NCBI RefSeq assembly: GCF_027570075.1
Contig: NZ_JAKMUS010000011.1
Span: forward strand, 1-64,000
Direction of reading: 5' to 3'
Length of the DNA: 64,000 bases
From: Corynebacterium meitnerae
GTDB taxonomy: Bacteria > Actinomycetota > Actinomycetes > Mycobacteriales > Mycobacteriaceae
A program made the translations under genes and the position numbers. Under the pieces are notes generated by a model. The model saw only the letters and a list, made by a program, of their open reading frames with translations, had not been told where the DNA came from and searched no databases. Positions 25,701-34,253 of this stretch are shown here, in pieces; position 1 is the stretch's first letter, and each line of letters starts with the position of its first letter.

Positions 25701-26166
25701 TGTTGAGTGTCGCGTACGTGCCAGATTTTTCTTCTAGCTGGCCGGTCGACCGAGAGTTACCTACGTAATCCAAGCGAATCTCTTGGGTGGTAGGGGAGAT
25801 TATCACCTCAACGTTTTTATAGGTTGAATCGAGTTGGTAGGTGCCGTCAGGCTGTTTGTACTGCGTGAACCTGACTTGGCCTTTGGTTTTCACTGTCAGG
25901 GTCTTTGACTCGGGATCATAGGTGCCGGATTCGATCGGCCAGCTGTACTCACCGCTGGGTAGGACTTCAACACCTCCAGACACCGTTGCTGCTTGAGTGC
26001 CAACGTAGCTGCGCCATGACTCGTAAATTCCCCAGGTCACTCGACCTTGAGTGATCGGGATTATTTCTTGAGCATGCGCGCTTTTAGGCGGGGGCATGAG
26101 TACGCCCGAAATGATTGCGAGCACCATGAAAAGTGCCACCCATGTGCGCCTTGCGGAGATAGACAT
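22783..26166 (-). CDS. Giant HtaA-domain surface protein with propeller-like and Ig-like regions
   Basis: 1127 residues. Signal peptide (MSISARRTW to about 32); first HtaA domain about 40-165 (TWGIYESWRSYV is the family start); a long beta-rich region about 255-590 with repeated YDPE, WDPHEN and FDPTSG-type blades, suggesting a propeller; two Ig-like domains about 610-800; second HtaA domain about 820-1030; transmembrane anchor about 1082-1112. The second HtaA domain has Arg where the shorter paralogue has the candidate haem ligand His126 (GGRGSIN versus GGHGAIN). It probably captures haem or haem-protein at the surface and passes it inward. No hmuTUV transporter is in the window. The start at 26166 matches the paralogue and has AAGGAAGG upstream. 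Confidence 0.88.
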   Translation of the reverse strand: MSISARRTWVALFMVLAIISGVLMPPPKSAHAQEIIPITQGRVTWGIYESWRSYVGTQAATVSGGVEVLPSGEYSWPIESGTYDPESKTLTVKTKGQVRFTQYKQPDGTYQLDSTYKNVEVIISPTTQEIRLDYVGNSRSTGQLEEKSGTYATLNISDANPKTENNATTWERIPTFQASLIDLYPQGTPIDPVSIEYQGPGGKPSTSRPELPGGIPVLSPNQTWVSNTQDEQPFVTFASPKNDLLHVIEYSKITSEVPELTLRHIKASTMEEIASEPLPVSKSTSARFAYDPETESVFYGDFSLGANRAGLSNIDIKRAHYNPETKQTQVSTVATLTDDPDYRRIGSIVWDPHENELVVAIDTGTNNPKKIGFVYLDGEDWNETIAPLNLESRRIGEQQPFMLSPSMFTSESFQPMNIIPMGDGVYVAALGGTYQTAGSTKRKGMPAFLLERAGKQTFATPIAGTTPSKQALLGTAYSIAQLIDDKHVLLSTADLFYGDLQVVTVEDDEAEAGEEFTLPNWENTAAYAATFDPTSGFQYVLGRDKALYVLRDGAHIHRYQFPDTSNAGLSPQPTFPLTVSSDGSVVFQVTDPETKNAGLRRFELLGTSPSFTASPESTTINLGRASEGSVTLSAEATKTDLASTRHWQVKRAGESSFVDINGETGDEFTAKVTAADNGAQFRAVERTKRGDVVSDTATITVTGAPAVTQHPKDITVVPGEQAAFSASFASHPPATKIVWQRYSNGFWADISLDDDTTVATNDTTSVLTLSKASSDMHSVRVRAHAVNDAGDIFTSPATLTVKQTGNSGETPTPPKARSVKDAKMRWAFNDELQHRPPAGGVNYLSADISDGTEATYSANNGDVAIKIVNGDSVASPTWKTKADFLGTENAQQVVELSGGRGSINPDGSATIEWEGSMSLNYYGGLAVFSITNPRLVISADGTGELRGDLSGYETDRTALTKLPLQPREDVQIATFKSVHIDESGSLTVSPEFAGREIEVPEGHRPQNRSVAGWGAWPQEFVDFQFKTGLSSYWYSSGGSSDSAKVPHPITFGFGTTSDEGSTTTPDPAPEPPTPSPSESSDVPAWLRILGGTLAVLSSVISALSLVGMLLLNAYPDLRKHLPSIGLN

Positions 26167-26224
26167 GAGCCTTCCTTGCATGTAAAGGATTGGGAAAATG
26201 GTCCTGGGAGACTGCGATATCAGG

Positions 26225-26243
26225 TAAATGAAGGCTAGCCTAA
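26225..26243 (-). promoter_or_regulatory. DtxR-like iron operator of HtaA gene 2
   Basis: On the minus strand TTAGGCTAGCCTTCATTTA, 13 of 19 matching a DtxR consensus, 59-77 bp before the ATG at 26166 and aligned with the site of the neighbouring HtaA gene. Confidence 0.5.
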
Positions 26244-26312
26244 TGTTCTATCGATCGAAATGTTGAGGAGGTAGCCGGGGGTGAGGGTTTCCCTCGATTA
26301 GCTTTCGAGTCC

Positions 26313-26382
26313 GTTTGACTATGTGCCCAACCACCCATCTGCGACCTGGGTTTTTGCTGCGCGTGCGGTGGCATAGTCAAAC
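26313..26382. repeat. 70-bp palindromic element, copy 3 (solo, HtaA-linked)
   Basis: Perfect 10-bp ends GTTTGACTAT ... ATAGTCAAAC; core GCGACCTGGGTTTTTGCTGCGCG. Together with copy 2 it belongs to a duplicated intergenic block of about 170 bp that includes the adjacent terminator. Confidence 0.88.
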
Positions 26383-26406
26383 CGGCTCCGCAGCCAACAA
26401 CGACGA

Positions 26407-26436
26407 AGCCTCTTCCCGCGTTGGCGGGAAGAGGCT
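26407..26436 (-). terminator. Terminator of fadD
   Basis: Perfect stem AAGCCTCTTCCCGC / GCGGGAAGAGGCT(.) with a short loop, 22 bp after the fadD stop. It shares sequence with the terminator at 22732-22762. Confidence 0.8.
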
Positions 26437-26457
26437 GGCGTGGCGTTGGGTTAGGCG

Positions 26458-28248
26458 TTAGTTGTCCTGCTTGCCCTGCTCGATCTGCTCCTCGCTCGGT
26501 GCTTCCGGGGTGCCGGCGGCGTTCTCACCGTCGGCAGCGGTGCCGGCGTTGAGGCGGTCGATCAGAGACTGCTGGACCTCACGGCGGCGGATCTTGCCGG
26601 TCATGTCGCGGTTGAGCTCCTCGAAGTGGTAGAAGGTGCGCGGCACCTTGTACGGGGTGAGGCGCTCGCGAGCGTAGGCTTGCAGGCCGTCCGGGTCGAG
26701 GGCAGCGCCCTCGGCGAGGGTGATGCAGGCAACGACGTCCTCGGAACCATCCGAGCGCGGGCGGCCAACAACGGCAATGTCCTCGACGTCGCGGTGCTCA
26801 CGCATGACGTTCTCCACCTCGTCCGGGTAGACGTTGAAGCCGCCGGTGATGATCATCTCCTTGATGCGGGAGACCAGGCGGATCCAGCCGTCCTCTTCCA
26901 TGATGCCCATGTCGCCGGTGCGGAAGTAGCCGTCGACAAACGCCTTCTCGGTGGCCTCCGGCTTGTTCAGGTAACCCTTCATCACCTGCGGACCCTTGAC
27001 CACGAGCTCGCCCGGCTCGCCGTCCGGCATGAGCTCGGTCGGGTTGTCGGGGTTGACGATGCGGACGAGGGTGTTCGGGAACGGAACACCGATGTAGCCC
27101 GGGCGGCGGGAGCCGTCCATAGGGTTAGCGGTGACGATCGGGGAGGTCTCCGTCAGGCCGTAGCCCTCCACGAGGTTGCCGCCGGTGACCTTCTCCCATG
27201 CCTCCACAGTGGAGACCGGCAGGGTCGACGCGCCGGAGAAGGAGTTGCGGATGGAGTCCAGCGTGGTGCCGTTCTTGATAGCGGACTGGCTAATGCGCTG
27301 GTAAAGGGTAGGCACGCCCGGCATCCAGGTGGGCGGGTTCTTCTTCAGTGCGTCCTGGATGAGGTCCGGCTCCGGTGCCGGCAGGAGGGTGATCTCACCG
27401 CCAACCATGATGCCCAGACCAAGGTTGAGTGCCAGGCCGTAGACGTGGAAGAGCGGCAGAACGGCGAAGATCTTCTCATCCGTGCGGCCGAGGTCCTTCA
27501 CCCATGCCTTACCGGCCTTCATCTGGTGGTTGAAGTTGCCGTGGGTGATCTGTGCGCCCTTGGGCTCACCGGTGGTGCCGGAGGTGTACAGGATCACGGC
27601 GGTGGTGTCCTGGGTGATCTCCGGGCTCTTCAGGTCGTGGCCGTCTCCACCGATCGCGGAGGACAGCAGCGTCTCAAACGCGATGGTGTCCGGTGCCGGG
27701 CCGGAGAGCTTGTTGCGAGATTCGCGCAGCTTCTTCACCGGAACGTACTTAAGGGCCAGCTCCATGTACTTGGGCATAGCCTTGGTCATATCCACGGAGA
27801 CGATGGTCTCCAGCGGGGTGTCCTTGCGCAGGCCAGCGAGGTTGCCAGCTGCCTTGTCCCACATGATGGCCACGCGTGCGCCGTGGTCCTGGAACTGGCC
27901 GCGCAGCTCGTGCTCGGTGTAGAGCGGGTTGTGGGCAACAACGGAAGCGCCGAGCTTCAGGGTGGCAACGAAGGCAATAACGAACTGCGGGCAGTTCGGC
28001 ATAACCAGCGCCACGCGGTCACCCGGACGGACGCCAAAAGCCTTCAGGCCAGCAGCGCAGCTGCGGACCTGGCGGTCGAGCTCAGCGTACGTGGTGGTGC
28101 GACCGAAGAAGTACAGGGCGTTCTTGTGGGACTTCTTGGCCAACGTTTCGTCGTAGATGTCCAAGATGGTGTCGTCGCCAAGTTCTACCTCTGGTGGCGT
28201 CCACTCTGCATAGCTGGAAAGCCATGCTTTTTCTTCGAATGCTGACAT
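26458..28248 (-). CDS. Long-chain fatty acid-CoA ligase
   Basis: 596 residues of the AMP-forming acyl-CoA synthetase family, activating fatty acids with ATP and CoA for degradation or lipid synthesis. Motifs in order: P-loop LYTSGTTGEPKGA near residue 220, YGLTETSP near 370, GYFRTGDMG near 455 and RIKEMIITGGFNVYPDE near 475, plus a C-terminal lysine in MTGKIRRRE. No signal peptide. MSAFEEKAW at 28248 is the likely start; the frame stays open 33 codons upstream. The C-terminal 35 residues are Ala/Glu/Gly-rich beyond the usual end. A candidate operator (28306-28346) lies in the divergent promoter region. Confidence 0.93.
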   Translation of the reverse strand: MSAFEEKAWLSSYAEWTPPEVELGDDTILDIYDETLAKKSHKNALYFFGRTTTYAELDRQVRSCAAGLKAFGVRPGDRVALVMPNCPQFVIAFVATLKLGASVVAHNPLYTEHELRGQFQDHGARVAIMWDKAAGNLAGLRKDTPLETIVSVDMTKAMPKYMELALKYVPVKKLRESRNKLSGPAPDTIAFETLLSSAIGGDGHDLKSPEITQDTTAVILYTSGTTGEPKGAQITHGNFNHQMKAGKAWVKDLGRTDEKIFAVLPLFHVYGLALNLGLGIMVGGEITLLPAPEPDLIQDALKKNPPTWMPGVPTLYQRISQSAIKNGTTLDSIRNSFSGASTLPVSTVEAWEKVTGGNLVEGYGLTETSPIVTANPMDGSRRPGYIGVPFPNTLVRIVNPDNPTELMPDGEPGELVVKGPQVMKGYLNKPEATEKAFVDGYFRTGDMGIMEEDGWIRLVSRIKEMIITGGFNVYPDEVENVMREHRDVEDIAVVGRPRSDGSEDVVACITLAEGAALDPDGLQAYARERLTPYKVPRTFYHFEELNRDMTGKIRRREVQQSLIDRLNAGTAADGENAAGTPEAPSEEQIEQGKQDN

Positions 28249-28305
28249 GTTGTCTGCCTCCACGTATGTTGTGAATTGGTTTACTCCGGTGAAGTATATA
28301 TGTGA

Positions 28306-28346
28306 TGCGTGATCTATGTGGGGAATTTTGTAACTTAAATCACGCA
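28306..28346. promoter_or_regulatory. Inverted repeat in the fadD promoter region
   Basis: TGCGTGAT (28306-28313) and ATCACGCA (28339-28346) form a perfect 8-bp inverted repeat with 25 bp between arms. It lies 58-98 bp upstream of the fadD start and could bind a dimeric repressor pair or loop. Confidence 0.35.
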
Positions 28347-28446
28347 ACTATCGTTTATCCCGCGTAGAGGGCATGAACTCGCTAGGATGATGGGCCACAG
28401 CGCGCTGTAGAGGGGCAGCACGCATCTTTTTAAGGGGGAATTTTCC

Positions 28447-29568
28447 GTGACGCATACGCACGACCAGACTCGAAATCAGCATGACCTGCAGCTGTACCGC
28501 CGCTTTGCCAACAACGGTTTGGGGGAATGGGTGCCGGAAGTTGCGGCTGCGCGTGGGGTTGCGCCCATGCCGCCCATGCCCATGCCGCCCATGCCGGTGC
28601 CGCCGGGGCCTATGCCAGCTACTCCGCCGGCACCGCCTGCGCAGGGGTTGGATGGGGGAGTCGTCGTTAAGCCTGCAAAAACTCCCCCGACGTCCGGCTG
28701 GCGCAAGCTTGTGCACGGGATGACAGGTGGGCGCGTGAATCTGGGTGCTTCTCCACGCCAACAGGAACACGACGATCTCACCAACACCATCCGCACTCCT
28801 TTGCGGGGTGATTACCGGATTGCGGTGATGTCGCTGAAAGGTGGAGTGGGCAAAACAACAACGACGGTGGCGTTGGGTTCTGTGCTGGCAGAAACACGCG
28901 GGGACCGTGTGATCGCGATTGATGCGAACCCGGATTTTGGCACCCTCGCGCAGCGTGTGGCGGCTGATGCGGCGAGCTCAGCGACGATCCGGGACCTGCT
29001 GAGCGCACCGGACACGGACCGGTATGGGCAGGTTAGGGCGTACACCACGCAGGGCGCTTCACGGCTGGAGGTGATCGGCAGTGAACGGGACCCGGCGGTG
29101 TCTGAGGCGTTCAGCGAGGATGATTACCGGCGTGCGGTGGATATTCTGCAGCACCACTACAACCTCATCCTCACGGATTGCGGGACGGGTCTGATGCACT
29201 CCGCGATGGCGGGGGTGCTGGATTTGGCTAACACGCTGATTCTGGTGACATCGCCGGCGTTGGATGGTGCGCAGTCCGCGTCGGCGACGTTGGATTGGTT
29301 GAATCTGCACGGCTATGACCGGTTGGCGGCGAACGCAGTGGTGGTTGTGTCCTCCCCATCGCCCAAGGTGGCGGTGCAGATGGACAGCGTGGTGGGGCAT
29401 TTTGCGGCCCGAACTCGGGCGGTGCATGTCATTCCGTATGACTCGCACTTGGCGGAAGGGGCCGTCATTGATGTGGCGCGGATGCACCCGCGTACCTTGC
29501 GTGCGTACCAGGAGTTGGCGGCCACCTTGGCCATGGATTTTCGTCAGTGGCATAAGCATGCGCGCTAG
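28447..29568 (+). CDS. MinD/ParA-like ATPase with proline-rich N-terminus
   Basis: 373 residues, GTG start with AAGGGGG upstream. Residues about 38-62 are Pro/Met-rich ([14 protein letters not shown]). A MinD/ParA domain follows from about 120: deviant Walker A in [12 protein letters not shown], switch aspartate in [10 protein letters not shown], and [11 protein letters not shown]. Proteins with this layout (EspI-like or SAF-type) occur near type VII secretion and septation genes in actinobacteria, but none of those genes are adjacent. It may position a membrane or polar partner through ATP-dependent dimerisation. mshA starts 11 bp after the stop, so the pair is probably co-transcribed. Confidence 0.85.
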   Translation: MTHTHDQTRNQHDLQLYRRFANNGLGEWVPEVAAARGVAPMPPMPMPPMPVPPGPMPATPPAPPAQGLDGGVVVKPAKTPPTSGWRKLVHGMTGGRVNLGASPRQQEHDDLTNTIRTPLRGDYRIAVMSLKGGVGKTTTTVALGSVLAETRGDRVIAIDANPDFGTLAQRVAADAASSATIRDLLSAPDTDRYGQVRAYTTQGASRLEVIGSERDPAVSEAFSEDDYRRAVDILQHHYNLILTDCGTGLMHSAMAGVLDLANTLILVTSPALDGAQSASATLDWLNLHGYDRLAANAVVVVSSPSPKVAVQMDSVVGHFAARTRAVHVIPYDSHLAEGAVIDVARMHPRTLRAYQELAATLAMDFRQWHKHAR

Positions 29569-29579
29569 GCTGGGGGACC

Positions 29580-30860
29580 ATGCGCGTAGCAATGTTGTCC
29601 ATGCACACGTCCCCGCTCGAACAGCCGGGGTCGGGTGATGCCGGCGGTATGAACGTGTACGTCCTCAACATTGCGCGTGAGCTCGCTGCCGCGGGGATGG
29701 ACGTGGACGTGTTTACCCGCGCGACCCGGCCGAGCCAGGGCGATGTGGTGCAGGTGTCTGAGAACCTGCGCGTGATCAACATTGTCGCCGGCCCGTATGA
29801 GGGGTTGGCTAAGGAGGAGTTGCCCACTCAGCTCGCTGCGTTTGCGGGCGGGATTGTGAAGTTCACGCGGGATGAGGGGGTGGAGTATGACCTCATCCAT
29901 TCTCACTATTGGCTCTCCGGCCAGGTGGGCTGGTTGCTGCGTGATCTCATTCGCGTGCCGCTCATCCACACTGGTCACACGTGGGCTGCGGTGAAAAACG
30001 CCGCGCGCCTTGGGGTGGCTTCGGCAGATGATGCGGATTCGCCGGAGACGGAGGCCCGCCGGATTTGTGAGCAGCAGCTCGTGGACAACGCCGATGTCCT
30101 GGTGGTGAACACTCCCGATGAGATCACCCAGCTGGGCCGCCACTATGACGCGGATCCCGCCCGTATCCGCGTGGTCACACCGGGTGCGGATACGCGGATG
30201 TTCACGCCGGGCACGAACCGGAACACGGAAGTGGCGCGCCGCCACTTGGGTATTCCGCTGGACAGCAAGTTGATCGCTTTTGTTGGGCGCCTCCAGGAAT
30301 TCAAGGGCCCGCAGGTGCTCATCCGTGCAGTGGCGGAGCTGCTTGACCGGGACCCGGATTGCAACGTGCGGGCCATCATTTGCGGGGGCGCCTCGGGCGC
30401 AGATGCGTCGGTGGATTACTACCGCGCGATGGCGCACAAGCTCGGCGTTGGCCGCAAGATCCGCTTCCTTGGCCCGCGCCCACCGGAGGAGCTCGTGCAG
30501 ATTTACCAGGCAGCGGACATCGTGGCGGTGCCGAGCTACAACGAATCTTTCGGGCTCGTCGCCATCGAGGCGCAGGCCACCGGCACCCCAGTTGTCGCGG
30601 CGCGCGCGGGTGGGCTGCCCATCGCGGTCGCGGATGGTGAGACGGGGGTGCTCGTCGACGGGCACGATCCTGTCGCGTGGGCTGATGCTTTAGGGCAATT
30701 GCTTATCGACGACTCCCGCCGCATCTCCATGGCCGAATCCGCCGTCGGACGCGCAGCACAGTTCAGCTGGGCAGCCTCGGCCGAAGCGTTGGCTGCGGTG
30801 TACGCCGATGCCGTGGAAGGCTATGAGCCCCCGCAACGTCGGCGTGCGGTGGGGAACTAG
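29580..30860 (+). CDS. mshA: D-inositol-3-phosphate glycosyltransferase (mycothiol)
   Basis: 426 residues, GT-B fold, family GT4. It joins UDP-GlcNAc to 1L-myo-inositol-1-phosphate, the first step of mycothiol synthesis. Visible are the N-terminal [19 protein letters not shown], the acceptor-site HSHYWLSG, the donor-site [10 protein letters not shown], and the EX7E-type region in [13 protein letters not shown]. Length is normal for the family. The stop overlaps by 4 bp the stop of the convergent trypsin-like gene. Synteny mshA-gpmA-senX3-regX3 is as in C. glutamicum apart from the inserted protease gene. Confidence 0.95.
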   Translation: MRVAMLSMHTSPLEQPGSGDAGGMNVYVLNIARELAAAGMDVDVFTRATRPSQGDVVQVSENLRVINIVAGPYEGLAKEELPTQLAAFAGGIVKFTRDEGVEYDLIHSHYWLSGQVGWLLRDLIRVPLIHTGHTWAAVKNAARLGVASADDADSPETEARRICEQQLVDNADVLVVNTPDEITQLGRHYDADPARIRVVTPGADTRMFTPGTNRNTEVARRHLGIPLDSKLIAFVGRLQEFKGPQVLIRAVAELLDRDPDCNVRAIICGGASGADASVDYYRAMAHKLGVGRKIRFLGPRPPEELVQIYQAADIVAVPSYNESFGLVAIEAQATGTPVVAARAGGLPIAVADGETGVLVDGHDPVAWADALGQLLIDDSRRISMAESAVGRAAQFSWAASAEALAAVYADAVEGYEPPQRRRAVGN

Positions 30861-32134
30861 TAGCCCAGTTCGTCGAGGGCGGCGTACACGCCAGCGTTGA
30901 CGACGTTGGTGATGTGCGCGTTAGCGTACGTCCCCACAGCGTTGGCCACGGTGCTGCCAGCATCAGCGATCTGGCCCAGTGGCACACCGGCGATGGCAGC
31001 AACACTGCTCAGGACAGCGAAATCGCGGACGTCATTGGCAATGACACCGGCATCAGCGGTCGCGTGCGCCACTGCCTGGTCGAACTGTTGGCGCGGCGTC
31101 GGCGGAGCAATCATCTCCGGCGTGACACCAGGGTTGTGCTCGGTGAGGTACTGGTTGAACTCAGCCTCCTCTTCCTTCGCGGAGACAAAATCAGCACGGT
31201 TGCCATTCGGTGCGGCAGGGGTGAAGTGCTCATTCACCGTGCCGGCGGGCAGATCGTAGGCGGATTCGATCGCACGGTCAGCGCGCTGTGCCGTTCCCAG
31301 CGGGCCGAAGCCGAGGGATGTCACACCAATGATCTGGCCGGTCTTCGGGTCAAAATTCACTCCGCCCGAATCGCCGGTGGCGTAGCTCAAGTTCAAGGTC
31401 CACACGTTGTTGGCGGTGTAGAAGAGCTGGACACCGCAGTTGCGGCCCTTCATGGAGCCGTCCTTGCACACCGGCTGAGCGAAGTTATCCAGGGCAATTT
31501 CCCCCGGAGCGAGCGTGCGGTAGGTGCGCACACCGGTCATCGGGACAGGGGCGCTGGGGCCACGGTTGAACTGGTCGCGGGAGGAGGCGGCGCCGTCCGC
31601 GGCCACGCCGTCCTCAAGCACCACGATGCCCCAGTCTTCCGCGCGCAGAGCTTTCTGCGCGGACGTGCCAAGCTGGTCATATCCACTGGGCAGGCCATTG
31701 GTGCGCACGAGGTCAATGGTGCCGATGTTCTTGTAACCGCCACGCACCGGCGCATCAACGGTGCGACCCATGAACATGCCGGTGACATCCTCGGCCGCCA
31801 AGCAGTGGCCAGCGGACAACATGATGCGCTGCTTCGTGCCATTAGGCAGGGTGACGGTGCCCACCGGGCCCTGGGTGCACACGCGGGCGAGCATGTTCGG
31901 ATGAACATCCAGGCCCGTCACCTCTTTGAAGGTGGCGTTGCCCTGGCCGAACGGGGCAGCGGCATCAAAGGGGCGCAGGCGCATTGGCGCGCCGGGGGCA
32001 GCAATTGCAGCGCTGGCCATTGTTCCCTGATGGTCGACTGGCGCGGCAGAGGCAGTCGGGGCCTGTACAGCGGGAATGAGGCTGCAAAGGGCAGCGAGCA
32101 CAATGGCAGGAGAGGAAAAACGGCGCGAAATCAC
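30857..32134 (-). CDS. Secreted trypsin-like serine protease with helical C-terminal region
   Basis: About 425 residues from GTG 32134. Signal peptide with [15 protein letters not shown] and cleavage near TASAAP. The chymotrypsin-fold triad is intact: His110 in LSAGHC, Asp167 in EDWGIVVL and Ser256 in TGDSGG. After the protease domain comes an Ala-rich, largely helical stretch of about 110 residues ending in YAALDELGY. Alternative ATG at 32164 adds 10 residues before the signal peptide. No ribosome binding site, but a minus-strand -10 TAGATT lies 7 bp before the GTG, suggesting a leaderless mRNA. It is inserted between mshA and gpmA, which are neighbours in relatives. Confidence 0.85.
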   Translation of the reverse strand: MISRRFSSPAIVLAALCSLIPAVQAPTASAAPVDHQGTMASAAIAAPGAPMRLRPFDAAAPFGQGNATFKEVTGLDVHPNMLARVCTQGPVGTVTLPNGTKQRIMLSAGHCLAAEDVTGMFMGRTVDAPVRGGYKNIGTIDLVRTNGLPSGYDQLGTSAQKALRAEDWGIVVLEDGVAADGAASSRDQFNRGPSAPVPMTGVRTYRTLAPGEIALDNFAQPVCKDGSMKGRNCGVQLFYTANNVWTLNLSYATGDSGGVNFDPKTGQIIGVTSLGFGPLGTAQRADRAIESAYDLPAGTVNEHFTPAAPNGNRADFVSAKEEEAEFNQYLTEHNPGVTPEMIAPPTPRQQFDQAVAHATADAGVIANDVRDFAVLSSVAAIAGVPLGQIADAGSTVANAVGTYANAHITNVVNAGVYAALDELGY

Positions 32135-32141
32135 AACAGTC

Positions 32142-32147
32142 AATCTA
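32142..32147 (-). promoter_or_regulatory. Candidate -10 element, trypsin-like gene
   Basis: TAGATT on the minus strand, 7 bp before GTG 32134; supports that start and a leaderless transcript. Confidence 0.35.
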
Positions 32148-32265
32148 GACCACAGGGGGCACATCCGTGGAATAACCGAGCGGATGGGTTTTTGTACTAC
32201 CCCATTTCGGTAGGGGAACCCCGTTTCACCGGCAGAGAAGCGCATGTTTTGGCATGCTTGGCTGT

Positions 32266-33012
32266 ATGAGCAACGGAAAGCTAGTCCTCGTCCGCCACGG
32301 ACAGAGCAAGTGGAATGAATCCAACCAGTTCACCGGCTGGGTGGATGTGGATCTGACGGAGAAGGGTATTAAGGAAGCAGTCAATGCCGGCAAGCTGATG
32401 AGTGAGAAGGGTGTCCTCCCGGACATCGTGTTCACCTCGCTGCTGCGTCGCGCTATCCGCACTGCCAACATCTCCCTGAATGCGGCTGACCGCCACTGGA
32501 TCCCAGTGGTGCGCAACTGGCGTTTGAATGAGCGCCACTACGGCAAGCTGCAGGGCCTGAACAAGGCTGAGATCCGTGACAAGTTCGGTGAAGAGCAGTT
32601 CATGTCCTGGCGCCGTTCCTACGACACTCCGCCGCCGGCGATTGATACAGATAACCAGTACGCGCAGACGAATGATCCGCGCTACGCATTCCTGCCGGAG
32701 GTGCCGCGCACGGAGTGCCTGAAGGATGTTGTGGAGCGCTTCCTGCCGTACTACATCGACGTCATCCTGCCGCAGGTGCTGGAAGGCAAGACCGTCATGG
32801 TTGCAGCTCACGGCAATTCACTGCGTGCCCTGGTGAAGTACCTGGACAACATCTCGGATGAGGACATTGCGGCGCTGAACATTCCGACGGGTATGCCGCT
32901 GGTGTACGAGATTGATGGCAACGGCAAGGTGCTCAACCCAGGTGGCACCTACCTTGACCCGGAGGCTGCCGCTGCTGGTGCCGCTGCTGTGGCAAGCCAG
33001 GGCAACAAGTAG
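32266..33012 (+). CDS. gpmA: 2,3-bisphosphoglycerate-dependent phosphoglycerate mutase
   Basis: 248 residues from MSNGKLVLV. It interconverts 3- and 2-phosphoglycerate in glycolysis. Catalytic His lies in [11 protein letters not shown] and the second His in [25 protein letters not shown] and [10 protein letters not shown] are family blocks. The upstream region has no clear ribosome binding site. Followed at 22 bp by senX3, as in related genomes. Confidence 0.96.
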   Translation: MSNGKLVLVRHGQSKWNESNQFTGWVDVDLTEKGIKEAVNAGKLMSEKGVLPDIVFTSLLRRAIRTANISLNAADRHWIPVVRNWRLNERHYGKLQGLNKAEIRDKFGEEQFMSWRRSYDTPPPAIDTDNQYAQTNDPRYAFLPEVPRTECLKDVVERFLPYYIDVILPQVLEGKTVMVAAHGNSLRALVKYLDNISDEDIAALNIPTGMPLVYEIDGNGKVLNPGGTYLDPEAAAAGAAAVASQGNK

Positions 33013-33034
33013 AAACTAAGGTCTGCTTGTCCTG

Positions 33035-34234
33035 GTGAACACGGTTATTGCCTTCATTGCTGGAGGTCTCGTTGTTGCCCTCGCTGTCCTTGGGGTGAAA
33101 TTCCTCGAGGAGCGGCGAGGGCCTCGTCGTGCTGCCCCGAACACGGAGGAGAACCGGGTACGCACGGTCAGCCAGATCCTGCACTTAGTCATTCAAGGTT
33201 CGCCGACCGGAGTGACGGTGGTGAGCCGGGGTGGAGACGTGATCCTGTCCAACGCCAGGGCACATGAGATGTCCATCGTGCATGACCGGACCCTCAACCC
33301 GGAGGTCTGGGAGGTTGGCCGCAAGGTCTTCGAGGACCGGGAAACGCGGACGTTGGATCTGAATATGAGGCATCGCTCGACGGGTAGTCGGGTGAATAAC
33401 GTCCGTGCTGTAGTTCAGCCGATGTCGTTGGCAGAGGACTCCTACGTCATCGTCTATGCCAGTGATGAGTCAGAAAACGTCCGGATGGAATCGGCACGCC
33501 GAGACTTCGTGGCCAACATCTCGCACGAGCTGAAAACCCCGGTTGGCGGCATGTCCTTGTTGGCAGAGGCACTGCTGGAGGATCCCGATGATCCGGAGAC
33601 GGTGAAGTACTTCGGGGACAAGTTGCTGGGCGAGTCTCACCGGATGGGGGCCATGATCACGGATCTGATCAACCTGTCCAAGCTGCAGGGGGCTGAGGCT
33701 TTGCCAGAGATGGCGCCGGTGCAGGTGGATGATCTGATTGATGCCGCTATTGAACGCAACCTCATCGCGGCGGAGAATCACGAGATCGAGCTGACCCGAG
33801 GAGCACGGCACGAAACGTTCGTGATGGGGGATAAGGCGCTGCTGGTCACGGCGCTGGCGAACTTGATCACCAACGCGATCAATTACTCGCCGAAGGGGCA
33901 GCCAGTGAGCGTCACGCACAAGGTTGTGCGCGATGAAGTAGTGCTCATTCGTGTGACGGACCGCGGGATCGGCATTGCACCGGAGGATCAAAAGCGTGTG
34001 TTCGAGCGCTTTTTCCGCGTGGACAAGGCGCGTTCCCGCCAGACGGGTGGCACGGGATTGGGTTTGGCCATCGTGAAGCATGTGGTGGCCAACCACGGCG
34101 GTAATATCAAGGTGTGGTCGCGCCTAGGAACAGGCTCGACGTTCACGATTGAGCTTCCGGTTTTCGCCCCTGAATCGATGGCATCAGCGGTGGTGCCGGA
34201 AGAAATTGAACAAATAGAAAAACAAGACAGTTGA
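33035..34234 (+). CDS. senX3: Sensor histidine kinase SenX3
   Basis: 399 residues, GTG start. One N-terminal transmembrane helix (about 4-22) with few residues outside, a PAS-like domain (about 45-140), a HisKA domain with phospho-acceptor His in NISHELKTPVGG near residue 165, and a HATPase domain with N-box LITNAINYSP, DRGIGIAPED and GGTGLGLAIVKHV. In mycobacteria and corynebacteria the pair with RegX3 senses phosphate limitation. regX3 starts 19 bp downstream. Confidence 0.93.
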   Translation: MNTVIAFIAGGLVVALAVLGVKFLEERRGPRRAAPNTEENRVRTVSQILHLVIQGSPTGVTVVSRGGDVILSNARAHEMSIVHDRTLNPEVWEVGRKVFEDRETRTLDLNMRHRSTGSRVNNVRAVVQPMSLAEDSYVIVYASDESENVRMESARRDFVANISHELKTPVGGMSLLAEALLEDPDDPETVKYFGDKLLGESHRMGAMITDLINLSKLQGAEALPEMAPVQVDDLIDAAIERNLIAAENHEIELTRGARHETFVMGDKALLVTALANLITNAINYSPKGQPVSVTHKVVRDEVVLIRVTDRGIGIAPEDQKRVFERFFRVDKARSRQTGGTGLGLAIVKHVVANHGGNIKVWSRLGTGSTFTIELPVFAPESMASAVVPEEIEQIEKQDS

Positions 34235-34253
34235 GCCGAGGTAGGAAGAATCG

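Noticed and set aside
26626..28245. 539-codon open frame opposite fadD
   Set aside because: Antisense shadow of an unambiguous acyl-CoA synthetase.
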